Positions 24,485 through 33,244 of a DNA stretch of 64,000 bases are shown piece by piece; the first letter of the stretch is position 1; each line of letters opens with the position of its first letter. Position numbers and translations under genes: made by a program. This DNA comes from Nocardioides sp. JS614 (lineage in GTDB: Bacteria > Actinomycetota > Actinomycetes > Propionibacteriales > Nocardioidaceae): the NCBI RefSeq assembly GCF_000015265.1, contig NC_008699.1:806001-870000 (forward strand), read 5' to 3'. A model generated the notes under the pieces. That model saw nothing but the letters and a program-made list of their open reading frames with translations, searched no databases and was not told the origin of the DNA.

Positions 24485-27103
24485 ATGCCTGCGACCACGG
24501 AGGACGACCGGCCGGACCGCGAGCGCCGGGGCTGGTGGCGCCGGTTCCGCGCGTGGCCGCGGCTCGCGCGGGCCCTGGTGTACGCCGCGGTCGCGCTCGT
24601 GCTGGTCCTCCTCGCCGGGCTGCTGACCGTGGTCCAGCTGGTGCGCGCGCCGTTCCCGCAGACCACCGGTGAGGTCGACCTGCCCGGGCTCGACGGGCCG
24701 GTCGAGGTGCTCCGGGACGACCACGGCATCGCGCAGCTCTACGGCGACTCGGTCGAGGACCTGATGCGGGCGCAGGGCTACGTGCAGGCCCAGGAGCGCT
24801 TCTTCCAGATGGACGTACGCCGGCACCTCGCCGCCGGCCGGCTGGCCGAGCTGTTCGGTGCCGCCGCGCTCCCGAGCGACGAGTACGCCCGTACCCTCGG
24901 CTGGCACCGGGTCGCGGAGCAGGAGCTGGCGCTCGTCCGGCCCGAGACGCGCGCGGCGCTGGAGGCATACGCGGACGGCGTGAACGCCTACCTCGAGCGC
25001 CACGCGCCCCGCGAGATCGCGGTCGAGTACACGGTCCTCAACGCGCGCGGTCTCGACTACCGGCCCGAGGACTGGACGCCGGTGGACTCGCTGGCCTGGC
25101 TCAAGGCGATGGCCTGGGACCTGGCCGGGAACCCGACCGAGGAGATCGACCGGGCGCTGGCGCTGGCGGGGCACACCGCGGACGAGGTCGCGGACCTGTA
25201 CCCGCCCTACCCGCTCGACGAGCACGCCCCGATCGTGGGCCAGGGGGCCGTGGTCGACGGGGAGTTCGAGCAGGACGCCACCGGGCCCGGCACCCGCAAC
25301 CCGCGGCGCCCGGCGTACCTCGCCGATGCCGCCGGCCGGACGGTGCTGACCGGCGTGCGCGACGGCCTCGCCCGGATGCCGGCCGCCCTCGGCGGCGGGG
25401 ACGCGCTGGGCAGCAACGGCTGGGTGGTCTCCGGCGAGCACACGACGACCGGCGGCCCGCTGCTGGCCGACGACCCGCACCTCGGCGCGTCCGTCCCGGG
25501 CCCGTGGCTGCAGCTGGGCCTGCACTGCCGCACCGTCACCGACGAGTGCCCGCTGGACGTCGCCGGGTTCACGCTGGCCGGCGTCCCGGGGGTGGTCATC
25601 GGCCACAACACCGACATCGCCTGGGGCTTCGCCAACCTCGGCGCCGACGTCAGCGACCTCTACCTCGAGCGGATCGAGGGGGACCGGTGGCGCCACGACC
25701 GGCAGTGGCTGCCGCTGCGCAGCCGCACCGAGACGATCCGGGTGCGGGGCGAGGACGACGTCACCCTCACCGTTCGCGCGACGGGTCACGGCCCGCTGCT
25801 CTCCGACGTCGACGACACCCTCGCCACGACCGGCCAGGACCCGCCCCGGGCGCGGGCCGGTGAGTACGCCGTCGCCCTGGCCTGGACCGGGCTGCACCCC
25901 ACCACGACCGCCGACGCGATCCTCGCGCTCGACACCGCGACCGACTGGGACACCTTCCGGGCGGCAGCGTCGTCCTTCGAGGCGCCGGCGCAGAGCCTGC
26001 TGTACGCCGACCGCGCGGGCCACATCGGCTACCAGGCGGCCGGCCGGATCCCGATCCGCCGGTCCGGCAACGACGGGACGCTCCCCAGCGCCGGCTGGAG
26101 GCCGGAGAACGACTGGACCGGCGAGCACGTCCCGTTCGACGGGCTGCCCCGGGTGCTCGACCCCGACGAGGGCTTCGTCGTGGCCGCCAACCAACAGGTC
26201 GCCGGCGGTGACTACCCCTACCGGCTCGGTGGCGACTGGGACCTCGGCTACCGCTCGCAGCGGATCCGGGACCGGCTGCAGCAGGAGGTCGACGCCGGTG
26301 CGGTGTCCGTGGCGAGCACGGCCCGGCTCCAGCTCGACGACCTGGACCCGCTCGCCCCGGTGCTCACGCCGTACCTCCACGACGTGACGCTGCCGCACGG
26401 CTACTACGCGGCCGGCCAGCGGCTGCTGGGCAGCTGGGACTTCCGGCAGGGCGCCGACAGCGGCGCGGCGGCGTACTTCGACGCCGTATGGCGCGCGCTG
26501 CTCGCGGACCTGTTCCACGACGACCTGCCCGAGGCGATCCGGCCCGACGGCGGGGACCGGTGGGTCGCGGTCGTCACCGACCTGCTCACCCGCCCGGACG
26601 ACCCCTGGTGGGACGACAAGCTCACCGAGGACGTCCAGGAGACCCGCGACGACATCTTGGAGCGGGCGCTGCGCGAGGCCCGCGACGAGCTCACCCGGCG
26701 GCTCGCACTCGATGCCGGCGAGTGGACCTGGCGCGACCTGCACCGGCTCGACCTGCGCGGCCCCGGGGCGGACCGGCCGTGGCCGCTGGCCGGGCTCGCC
26801 GACCGCACGGGCTGGCGGGTCGGCGGCGGGCCGGCCACCGTGAACGCCACTGCTTGGGACGCGGCGCAGGGGTACGGCGTCACCAGTGCCCCGTCGATGC
26901 GGATGGTGGTCTCCCTCGCCGACCTCGACGAGTCCCGCTGGATCGCTCTCACCGGGGTCTCCGGCCACCCGTACCACCCGCACTACACCGACCAGACCGA
27001 CCTGTGGGCGGCGGACGAGACCCTGCCCTGGCTGTTCACCCGCGACGCGGTCGCCGACGCCGGTGGCGACCGGCTCACGCTGACCCCGGCCGCCGACGGA
27101 TAG
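24485..27103 (+). CDS. Penicillin acylase-family N-terminal nucleophile hydrolase
   Basis: An 872-residue enzyme that hydrolyses amide bonds of acylated amines or lactones. An N-terminal transmembrane anchor (ARALVYAAVALVLVLLAGLL) sets it on the outside of the membrane. The alpha region has EVLRDDHGIAQLYGDSVEDL and AQGYVQAQERFFQMD. The self-cleavage site and nucleophile are in LGSNGWVVSG, with Ser about residue 310. GGPLLADDPHLGASVPG and AWGFANLGADVSDLY follow. The substrate may be an N-acyl homoserine lactone or another acyl amide and cannot be told from sequence. Length is normal for the family. Confidence 0.92.
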   Translation: MPATTEDDRPDRERRGWWRRFRAWPRLARALVYAAVALVLVLLAGLLTVVQLVRAPFPQTTGEVDLPGLDGPVEVLRDDHGIAQLYGDSVEDLMRAQGYVQAQERFFQMDVRRHLAAGRLAELFGAAALPSDEYARTLGWHRVAEQELALVRPETRAALEAYADGVNAYLERHAPREIAVEYTVLNARGLDYRPEDWTPVDSLAWLKAMAWDLAGNPTEEIDRALALAGHTADEVADLYPPYPLDEHAPIVGQGAVVDGEFEQDATGPGTRNPRRPAYLADAAGRTVLTGVRDGLARMPAALGGGDALGSNGWVVSGEHTTTGGPLLADDPHLGASVPGPWLQLGLHCRTVTDECPLDVAGFTLAGVPGVVIGHNTDIAWGFANLGADVSDLYLERIEGDRWRHDRQWLPLRSRTETIRVRGEDDVTLTVRATGHGPLLSDVDDTLATTGQDPPRARAGEYAVALAWTGLHPTTTADAILALDTATDWDTFRAAASSFEAPAQSLLYADRAGHIGYQAAGRIPIRRSGNDGTLPSAGWRPENDWTGEHVPFDGLPRVLDPDEGFVVAANQQVAGGDYPYRLGGDWDLGYRSQRIRDRLQQEVDAGAVSVASTARLQLDDLDPLAPVLTPYLHDVTLPHGYYAAGQRLLGSWDFRQGADSGAAAYFDAVWRALLADLFHDDLPEAIRPDGGDRWVAVVTDLLTRPDDPWWDDKLTEDVQETRDDILERALREARDELTRRLALDAGEWTWRDLHRLDLRGPGADRPWPLAGLADRTGWRVGGGPATVNATAWDAAQGYGVTSAPSMRMVVSLADLDESRWIALTGVSGHPYHPHYTDQTDLWAADETLPWLFTRDAVADAGGDRLTLTPAADG

Positions 27104-27134
27104 GTCGATGCCGCGGTCCCGCGACCCGACCGCC

Positions 27135-27719
27135 TCAACCCAGGCGGACGACCCCCGAGGGGGTCGCCGCGAACAGCACCGGACGGTCGTGGGGCTCGAC
27201 CGGCACGTCGAGGCCGACCTCCCCGTCGTAGAGCAGCACGCAGGTGAAGGTGCCGACCGGCACTCGGCCGAGGGCCCGGTCGTAGCAGCCGCCGCCGCGG
27301 CCGAGCCGGACCCCGGAGGGTGACACGGCCAGGCCGGGCGTCAGCACCACGTCCGCGGTGCCGATCGCCTCTGGACCGAGCCGCTCCGCGTCCGGCTCGA
27401 GCAGGCCGCGCCGCGCCGGCACCAGGTGGTCCGGGCCGTCGTACGCCGCCCAGTCCAGGTCGAGGTCGGGCAGCACCACCGGGAGCAGCACCCGCTTGCC
27501 CGCGGCGCGCAGCCCGGCCAGCAGCGGGCCGCTGCCCGGCTCGCTGCCGACCGAGACGTACGCCGCGACCGTGGCCGCCCGGCGCACCTCCGGCAGCGCC
27601 AGCAGGTGCTCGGCGATCGCCCGGGCCGCGACGCCGACCTCGGCCAGCGGTCGGCGGTGCCGGGTGGTGAGGAGGCGGTCGCGGACCGCCGACTTCGCGG
27701 GTGATTGGGTGCCCGTCAC
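27135..27719 (-). CDS. 5-formyltetrahydrofolate cyclo-ligase
   Basis: A 194-residue enzyme that uses ATP to convert 5-formyl-THF to 5,10-methenyl-THF. Motifs are LRAAGKRVLLPVVLPDLDL, EPDAERLGPEAIGTADVVL and VSPSGVRLGRGGGCYDRAL, the last being the nucleotide-binding signature. The gene points away from the uridylyltransferase gene, with 23 bp between the starts. The same pair of genes is adjacent in mycobacteria. Confidence 0.95.
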   Translation of the reverse strand: MTGTQSPAKSAVRDRLLTTRHRRPLAEVGVAARAIAEHLLALPEVRRAATVAAYVSVGSEPGSGPLLAGLRAAGKRVLLPVVLPDLDLDWAAYDGPDHLVPARRGLLEPDAERLGPEAIGTADVVLTPGLAVSPSGVRLGRGGGCYDRALGRVPVGTFTCVLLYDGEVGLDVPVEPHDRPVLFAATPSGVVRLG

Positions 27720-27742
27720 AGGGGAAGCCTACGATCGTGAGC

Positions 27743-29122
27743 ATGGGAAGCGCTGGCTTGAACCGGGCACGCGACAAGATGGCGGCCGCGGGGGTCGACG
27801 AGGTCGCCATCGAGACCTTCGCGCACTACTACCGGCTCCTCGAGCACGGTGAGACCGGCATGATCCCCGAGTCGTCGATCGACCCGGTCGACATGGAGTC
27901 GCTCGCCACGGTGGCGGTCTCCGACGAGGACGCCGCGGCGGCGATCCGGACGACGGCCGTGATCAAGCTCAACGGCGGGCTCGGCACCTCGATGGGCATG
28001 GACCGCGCCAAGTCGCTGCTGTGCGTGCGCCGCGGGCTGTCCTTCCTCGACATCATCGCCCGCCAGGTGCTGCACCTGCGCAAGGAGTACGGCGCCACCC
28101 TCCCGCTGATCTTCATGAACAGCTTCCGCACCTCGGAGGACACGATGGCGGCGCTGGCGCGCTACGCCGACCTCCCGGTCGAGGGGCTGCCGCTGGAGTT
28201 CCTCCAGAACAAGGAGCCGCGGCTCCTGGCCAAGGACCTGTCCCCGGTGAGCTGGCCCAAGGACCCCGACCTCGAGTGGTGCCCGCCCGGTCATGGCGAC
28301 CTCTACACGGCGCTGCGCGGCACCGGCCTGCTCGAGCGGCTGATCGAGGCGGGCTACGAGCGGGTCTTCGTGTCGAACTCCGACAACCTCGGCGCGGTCC
28401 CGGACGCCCGGGTGGCGGGCTGGTTCGCCACGTCCGGCGCGCCGTTCGCGATCGAGGCGGTACGCCGTACCCCCTCGGACCGCAAGGGCGGCCACTTCGC
28501 CCGCCGCAAGATCGACGGCCGGATCGTGCTGCGCGAGACCGCGCAGACCCCCGACGCCGACAAGGACGCGCTGGCCGACCTCGACCGCCACAAGTACTGC
28601 TCGACCAACAACCTGTGGTTCGACCTGGCCGCGATGAAGCACGCGCTCGACGTGCGCCAGGGCATCCTCGGGCTGCCCCTGATCCGCAACGTGAAGCACC
28701 TCGACCCCGGCGACCCCTCGACCCCCGAGGTGATCCAGATCGAGACCGCCATGGGGGCGGCGATCGAGGTCTTCGACGGATCGCGGCTGATCGAGGTGGG
28801 CCGGGAGCGGTTCGTCCCCGTCAAGACCACCAACGACCTGCTGGTGCTGCGCTCGGACGTCTACGACCTCGGCCAGGACTTCGTGCTCGACCAGGCCGCC
28901 ACGGAGGTGCCCTACGTCGACCTCGACGACGACTACTACAAGCTGGTCGGCGAGTTCGACAAGCGGTTCCCCGACGGCGCCCCGTCGATGAAGAAGGCCA
29001 GCTCGCTGCGGATCGAGGGCGACTGGACCTTCGCGCACGGGGTGCAGGTCGTGGGCGATGTGAACCTGGAGGCGAGCTCCGCGCAGCGCGTCGACGCCGA
29101 CACCGTCCTCTCCGATGGCTGA
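27743..29122 (+). CDS. UTP-glucose-1-phosphate uridylyltransferase, UDPGP family
   Basis: A 459-residue enzyme that makes UDP-glucose from UTP and glucose-1-phosphate. It contains VIKLNGGLGTSMGMDRAKSL, the nucleotide-binding motif of the UDPGP family best known from eukaryotes, and FMNSFRTSEDTMAAL, EWCPPGHGDLYTALRGTGLL and VSNSDNLGAVPDARVAGWF. It is not the short bacterial GalU type, although it occupies the position that galU has in mycobacteria. Its end overlaps moeA by 8 bases. UDP-glucose feeds cell-wall and trehalose/glycogen synthesis. Confidence 0.93.
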   Translation: MGSAGLNRARDKMAAAGVDEVAIETFAHYYRLLEHGETGMIPESSIDPVDMESLATVAVSDEDAAAAIRTTAVIKLNGGLGTSMGMDRAKSLLCVRRGLSFLDIIARQVLHLRKEYGATLPLIFMNSFRTSEDTMAALARYADLPVEGLPLEFLQNKEPRLLAKDLSPVSWPKDPDLEWCPPGHGDLYTALRGTGLLERLIEAGYERVFVSNSDNLGAVPDARVAGWFATSGAPFAIEAVRRTPSDRKGGHFARRKIDGRIVLRETAQTPDADKDALADLDRHKYCSTNNLWFDLAAMKHALDVRQGILGLPLIRNVKHLDPGDPSTPEVIQIETAMGAAIEVFDGSRLIEVGRERFVPVKTTNDLLVLRSDVYDLGQDFVLDQAATEVPYVDLDDDYYKLVGEFDKRFPDGAPSMKKASSLRIEGDWTFAHGVQVVGDVNLEASSAQRVDADTVLSDG

Positions 29123-30356
29123 GGTCCTGATCTCGGTCGACGACCACCTCGCCCGGATCCTCGCGGAGATCGAGCCGCTGCCGGACTTCCCCCAGCCACT
29201 GATGGACGCGCTGGGCCTGGCCGTGGCCGAGGACGTGGTCGCGCCGATCGGGCTGCCGTCGTTCGACAACTCCGCGATGGACGGGTACGCCGTGCGCCAC
29301 GCGGACGTCGTGACCGCCACCGAGGAGTCCCCGGTGCACCTGCCGGTGGTCGGCGAGATCGGGGCCGGCCAGGCGCAGCTGCTCGCGATGTCGCCCGGCA
29401 CGGCGGTGAAGATCATGACCGGCGCCCCGGTGCCGGCCGGCGCCGACAGCGTGGTGCCCTACGAGTGGACCGACCGGGGCGTCGCCCAGGTCCGCATCGA
29501 GCGCGCGCCCTCCCTCGGCCAGCACGTGCGACCCGCCGGCGAGGACGTCGCCGCCGGGGACCTGGTCGTCTCCCGCGGCACCGTGCTCGGCCCTCGCCAC
29601 CTCGGCCTGCTCGCCTCCGTCGGCCGCGCCGCGGTCCGGTCCCGGCCGCGCCCGCGGGTCGTGGTCATCTCGACCGGCTCGGAGCTGCGCGAGCCCGGTG
29701 CCGAGCTCGGGCACGACTCGATCTACGACGGCAACTCCTTCCTCCTCGCGGCCGCCGCCCGGGCCGCGGGCGCGATCACCTACCGGGTCGGCATCGTCCC
29801 GGACGAGCCGCGCGCGTTCCTCGCCGCCGTGCACGACCAGCTGGTCCGCGCCGACCTGGTCGTCACCAGCGGCGGCGTCTCGCAGGGCGACTACGACGTG
29901 GTCAAGGAGGCGCTCCGCCCGCTGGGGACCGTGTGGTTCGGCGGGGTGGCGATGCAGCCCGGCAAGCCGCAGGGCTTCGGCCACGTCGGCGAGGACCGGA
30001 CCCCGATCTTCACGCTGCCGGGCAACCCGGTCTCGTCGTACATCTCCTTCCAGCAGTTCGTGCTGCCGGCGCTGCGCAAGCTGATGGGGCGCACGCCGTA
30101 CGCCCGTCCGACGACGCCCGCGCGGCTCACGCACGCCATCCGCTCCCCGGAGGGCAAGCGGCAGTTCGTGCGCGCGGAGTACGCCGTCGACCCGGCCGGC
30201 CGCGCCGGCCCGTCGGTGACCCCGGTCGGCGGCCACGGTTCCCACCTGATCGGCGATCTGGCATCCTCCGACGCGCTGGTCGTCGTGCCGGCGGACGTCA
30301 CCTCCGTCGAGGCCGGCGAGCAGGTCCAGGTCCTGAGGCTCGACGAGGAGTTCTGA
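29115..30356 (+). CDS. moeA: Molybdopterin molybdenumtransferase MoeA
   Basis: A 413-residue enzyme that inserts molybdate into adenylylated molybdopterin. Motifs are LPSFDNSAMDGYAVRHADV, AVKIMTGAPVPAGADSVVPY, VISTGSELREPGAELG, TSGGVSQGDYDVVKEAL and TLPGNPVSSYISF, in the family order. The C-terminal domain IV is present (RAEYAVDPAGR). It overlaps the uridylyltransferase and is followed at once by moaC and a mog-like gene, giving one molybdenum-cofactor operon. Confidence 0.96.
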   Translation: MAEVLISVDDHLARILAEIEPLPDFPQPLMDALGLAVAEDVVAPIGLPSFDNSAMDGYAVRHADVVTATEESPVHLPVVGEIGAGQAQLLAMSPGTAVKIMTGAPVPAGADSVVPYEWTDRGVAQVRIERAPSLGQHVRPAGEDVAAGDLVVSRGTVLGPRHLGLLASVGRAAVRSRPRPRVVVISTGSELREPGAELGHDSIYDGNSFLLAAAARAAGAITYRVGIVPDEPRAFLAAVHDQLVRADLVVTSGGVSQGDYDVVKEALRPLGTVWFGGVAMQPGKPQGFGHVGEDRTPIFTLPGNPVSSYISFQQFVLPALRKLMGRTPYARPTTPARLTHAIRSPEGKRQFVRAEYAVDPAGRAGPSVTPVGGHGSHLIGDLASSDALVVVPADVTSVEAGEQVQVLRLDEEF

Positions 30357-30358
30357 CG

Positions 30359-30850
30359 ATGTCCGATTCGCCCCGGCGGCTCACCCACGTCGACGAGTCC
30401 GGGGCGGCCCGGATGGTCGACGTCTCCGGCAAGGACGTCACCGCCCGCACGGCGACCGCTTCCGGCCGGGTGCTGGTCTCGGAGACGGTCGTCGGACTGC
30501 TCCGCGGCGAGGGCGTGCCGAAGGGCGACGCGCTCGGGGTGGCCCGGGTCGCCGGGATCATGGCCGCCAAGCAGACGCCGACCCTGATCCCGCTGTGCCA
30601 CCCGCTCTCGATCTCGGGGGTGAGCGTCGACCTCGAGGTGACCGACGACCCCGAGCCGAGCGTGGCGATCCGCGCGACGGTCAAGACGACCGACCGCACC
30701 GGCGTGGAGATGGAGGCGCTGACCGCGGTCTCGGTCGCCGCCCTCACCGTGGTCGACATGGTCAAGGCGGTCGACAAGGCCGCGGTGGTCACCGACATCC
30801 GGGTCGAGACGAAGACCGGCGGCAAGTCCGGCGACTGGAGCCGGCCGTGA
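30359..30850 (+). CDS. moaC: Cyclic pyranopterin monophosphate synthase MoaC
   Basis: A 163-residue enzyme that completes cyclic pyranopterin monophosphate with MoaA. It contains RMVDVSGKDVTARTATASG, the conserved TLIPLCHPLSISGVSVDLEV and TGVEMEALTAVSVAALTVVD with catalytic MEALT. It starts 2 bp after moeA and overlaps the next gene by 4 bases. It completes a partial cofactor pathway; moaA is not in this window. Confidence 0.96.
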   Translation: MSDSPRRLTHVDESGAARMVDVSGKDVTARTATASGRVLVSETVVGLLRGEGVPKGDALGVARVAGIMAAKQTPTLIPLCHPLSISGVSVDLEVTDDPEPSVAIRATVKTTDRTGVEMEALTAVSVAALTVVDMVKAVDKAAVVTDIRVETKTGGKSGDWSRP

Positions 30851-31323
30851 GCCTGCGCGCCGAGGTCGTCGTCGCCTCCAACCGGGCCGCGGCCGGGGTC
30901 TACGAGGACACCACCGGCCCGCTGATCATCGACTTCCTGCGCGAGCTGGGCTTCACGGTCGACGCGCCCGTCGTCGTACCGGATGGCGAGCCGGTCGGCG
31001 CCGCGATCACCGCCGCCGTCGAGGGTGGTGCGCGGGTGGTGCTCACGACCGGCGGCACCGGCCTCACCCCGACCGACCGGACCCCCGAGGTGACCCGGGC
31101 GCTGCTGGACGCCGAGATCCCCGGCATCGCGGAGGCGATCCGCGCGTACGGCGTCGCGCAGGGCGTGCCTACAGCGGTGCTCTCGCGCGGGCTCGCCGGC
31201 GTGGTCGGCTCGTGCGTGGTCGTCAACCTCCCCGGCTCGCGCGGCGGCGTGAAGGACGGGCTCGCCGTGCTCCGCCCGGTGCTGGTGCACGCCGCCGAGC
31301 AGGTCGTGGGGAGCGACCATTGA
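30847..31323 (+). CDS. MoaB/Mog-family molybdopterin adenylyltransferase-like protein
   Basis: A 158-residue protein that would adenylylate molybdopterin before metal insertion. It contains VVVASNRAAAGVYEDTTGPL, VVLTTGGTGLTPTDRTPEVT (the pterin-binding GGTG..PTD.TPE motif) and VNLPGSRGGVKDGLAVL. The GTG start overlaps the moaC stop (GTGA). Whether it belongs to the Mog or MoaB branch is not decided by these motifs, so no symbol is given. Confidence 0.93.
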   Translation: MSLRAEVVVASNRAAAGVYEDTTGPLIIDFLRELGFTVDAPVVVPDGEPVGAAITAAVEGGARVVLTTGGTGLTPTDRTPEVTRALLDAEIPGIAEAIRAYGVAQGVPTAVLSRGLAGVVGSCVVVNLPGSRGGVKDGLAVLRPVLVHAAEQVVGSDH

Positions 31324-31919
31324 GGGTGTGGCCGGCCCGGCTGACCTCGGGGGAGGTCACGGTCCGGCCGCTCGCCGCCCGGGACGCGGCTGCCTGGCGG
31401 GACGCCCGGCGCCGCAACGTCGCGTGGCTGCGGCCCTGGGACGCCACGGTGCCCCCGGGTGCGGACGGCCGGCCGACGACGTTCCGGTCGCTGGTGCGGC
31501 GGCTGCACCGGCAGGCCCGCGCCGGCACCACGTACCCGTTCGCGATCGAGGTCGACGGCCGCTTCGCGGGCCAGGTGACGGTCAACAACATCGTGCGGGG
31601 CTCCGCGCAGTTCGCCTCGATCGGCTACTGGCTCGATCGTGAGTACGCCGGGCGCGGGGTGATGCCCCTTGCGGTCGCGCTGGTCATCGACCACTGCTTC
31701 ACCGCCGGCGACCTGCACCGCATCGAGATCGCGATCCGCCCCGAGAACTCCAACTCGCTGCGCGTCGTCGAGAAGCTCGGCCTGCACGAGGTCGGCTACG
31801 CACCCAAGTTCCTGCACATCGACGGGGCCTGGCGCGACCACCGGATCTACGCGGTCACCCGCGAGGACTGCCCGGACGGGATGCTGGCCCGGCTCCGACC
31901 ACACCAGTCACACGAGTGA
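31320..31919 (+). CDS. GNAT acetyltransferase, RimJ/RimL type
   Basis: A 199-residue GNAT protein that may acetylate the N-terminus of a ribosomal or other protein. It contains TVRPLAARDAAAWRDARRRN, GSAQFASIGYWLDREYAGRG (acetyl-CoA-binding region A) and IRPENSNSLRVVEKLGLHEV. It probably starts with TTG (LRVWPARLTSG) overlapping the previous stop by three bases; a GTG two codons on is possible. Mycobacterial genomes carry rimJ in the same place after moeA. Confidence 0.9.
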   Translation: MRVWPARLTSGEVTVRPLAARDAAAWRDARRRNVAWLRPWDATVPPGADGRPTTFRSLVRRLHRQARAGTTYPFAIEVDGRFAGQVTVNNIVRGSAQFASIGYWLDREYAGRGVMPLAVALVIDHCFTAGDLHRIEIAIRPENSNSLRVVEKLGLHEVGYAPKFLHIDGAWRDHRIYAVTREDCPDGMLARLRPHQSHE

Positions 31920-31980
31920 TTTTGCGACACACCTGTGGACATCCGCTGCCCGCTGCGCTAACGCTCCTAACCTCTGACCT

Positions 31981-32799
31981 GTGGACCTGAGCGCACTGAT
32001 CTTCGTCGCCCTCGCCGTGGCGTGGGCCGTCTATCTCGTCCCGAAGGCGCTCCGTCACCACGACGACGTGGCCCGCAGCCGCTCCGTGGACCGGTTCTCC
32101 CACACGATGCGCGTGCTGGCCCGCCGCGAGCCGGTGGACCGGCGCAGCGCCCGGCTCGTCGTGACGCCCGGTCGCCCGGCCGCTGAGGCGACCGCCGCCG
32201 TGCCCGCCGAGCCCGCTCCTGCGGTCACCCCTGCCCAGCTGCGCGCCCGCCGGGCTGCTGCCAAGCGGGCCACCAAGCGCCGCCGCACCGTGCTCGCCGT
32301 GATCCTGGTCGCCAACCTCGCGGTCGTGGGCGTCGCGGCCTTCCGCGTCATCGACTGGTGGTACGTCGCGATCCCCGCCGGCCTGCTGGTCGCCTGGCTG
32401 GTCACCTGCCGGATCATGGTCAAGGGCGAGCGCCGCGCGCTGCAGCCGGCTGCCCGGATGCCGATCCAGGACCCGCTCGAGGACGAGGTCGGCGAGCCGG
32501 TCGAGGACGGCGCCGACGAGGCCGACCCGCTGGCGGACACCTCCGCCGGGATGGCCGCCGTGGTCGACCCGGCGCTGTGGGACCCGGTGCCGGTCACGCT
32601 CCCGACGTACGTCGGCAAGCCGCCCGCGGCCCGCCGCACCGTCCGCACCATCGCCCTCGACGACACCGGCGTGTGGACCTCGGGCCGCACCGACGCCGAC
32701 GCCCAGCTGGCCCGCGAGGCCGACGAGGCCGACCGCGCCGCCCGCCAGACCCGCCAGAACCGCAACGGCGGCGACGACCAGCGCGCCGTCAACTCCTGA
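31981..32799 (+). CDS. Membrane protein of unknown function
   Basis: A 272-residue protein with an N-terminal membrane helix (SALIFVALAVAWAVYLVPKAL) and a central pair of hydrophobic helices (RTVLAVILVANLAVVGVAAF and WYVAIPAGLLVAWLVTC). It has basic stretches between them, an acidic region (LEDEVGEPVEDGADEADPLA) and a charged C-terminus. It is preceded by 61 bp without overlap. Actinobacteria often carry a transmembrane protein of this layout at this place after rimJ. The function is unknown. Confidence 0.78.
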   Translation: MDLSALIFVALAVAWAVYLVPKALRHHDDVARSRSVDRFSHTMRVLARREPVDRRSARLVVTPGRPAAEATAAVPAEPAPAVTPAQLRARRAAAKRATKRRRTVLAVILVANLAVVGVAAFRVIDWWYVAIPAGLLVAWLVTCRIMVKGERRALQPAARMPIQDPLEDEVGEPVEDGADEADPLADTSAGMAAVVDPALWDPVPVTLPTYVGKPPAARRTVRTIALDDTGVWTSGRTDADAQLAREADEADRAARQTRQNRNGGDDQRAVNS

Positions 32800-32800
32800 C

Positions 32801-32893
32801 GTCGAGTCGGGACTTCTCCCCATTGAGTCGGGACTTCTGACGGTCGAGTCGGGGGTTCACGGTCGAGTCGGGAATCCCCCGGGTCGATTCGGT
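32801..32893. repeat. Five imperfect tandem copies of GTCGAGTCGGG
   Basis: The sequence GTCGAGTCGGG or a close variant begins at 32801, 32822 (ATTGAGTCGGG), 32843, 32862 and 32883 (GTCGATTCGGT). The period is 19-22 bp, about two helix turns. It lies between the membrane-protein stop and tRNA-Ala. It could be a set of protein-binding sites or a slipped repeat; no function is shown. Confidence 0.7.
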
Positions 32894-32946
32894 CGGTGGC
32901 CGGGCCTGGTGCTAACGTTTCCCACCGCGCCGGCGTACGGCGCACT

Positions 32947-33022
<76 letters not shown>

Positions 33023-33043
33023 TGTGATGTCTCACGACATCGG

Positions 33044-33079
33044 CGACCGCCGGGCGCACGATCTTGGGTCCGGCGGTCG
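33044..33079 (+). terminator. Hairpin after tRNA-Ala
   Basis: A perfect 10-bp inverted repeat (CGACCGCCGG / CCGGCGGTCG) with a 16-base loop lies 22 bp after the tRNA. It is inside the island, so the element seems to supply a replacement terminator for the tRNA. The rest of 33023-33244 shows no gene. Confidence 0.6.
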
Positions 33080-33244
33080 TCGTTTCTGGGGTCTGCTGGC
33101 CGGCCTTTGGGTGCTCCGGTGCGATGGAGGCTGTCACGACCTGAGGCACGTGCCGGCATTCCCCAACATGCTGGCATCTCCCATACGACGCGGTGGGCAG
33201 CTCCGCGACACGATCAAGGCTCGAGTCGCAAGGCGCGATTGCTC

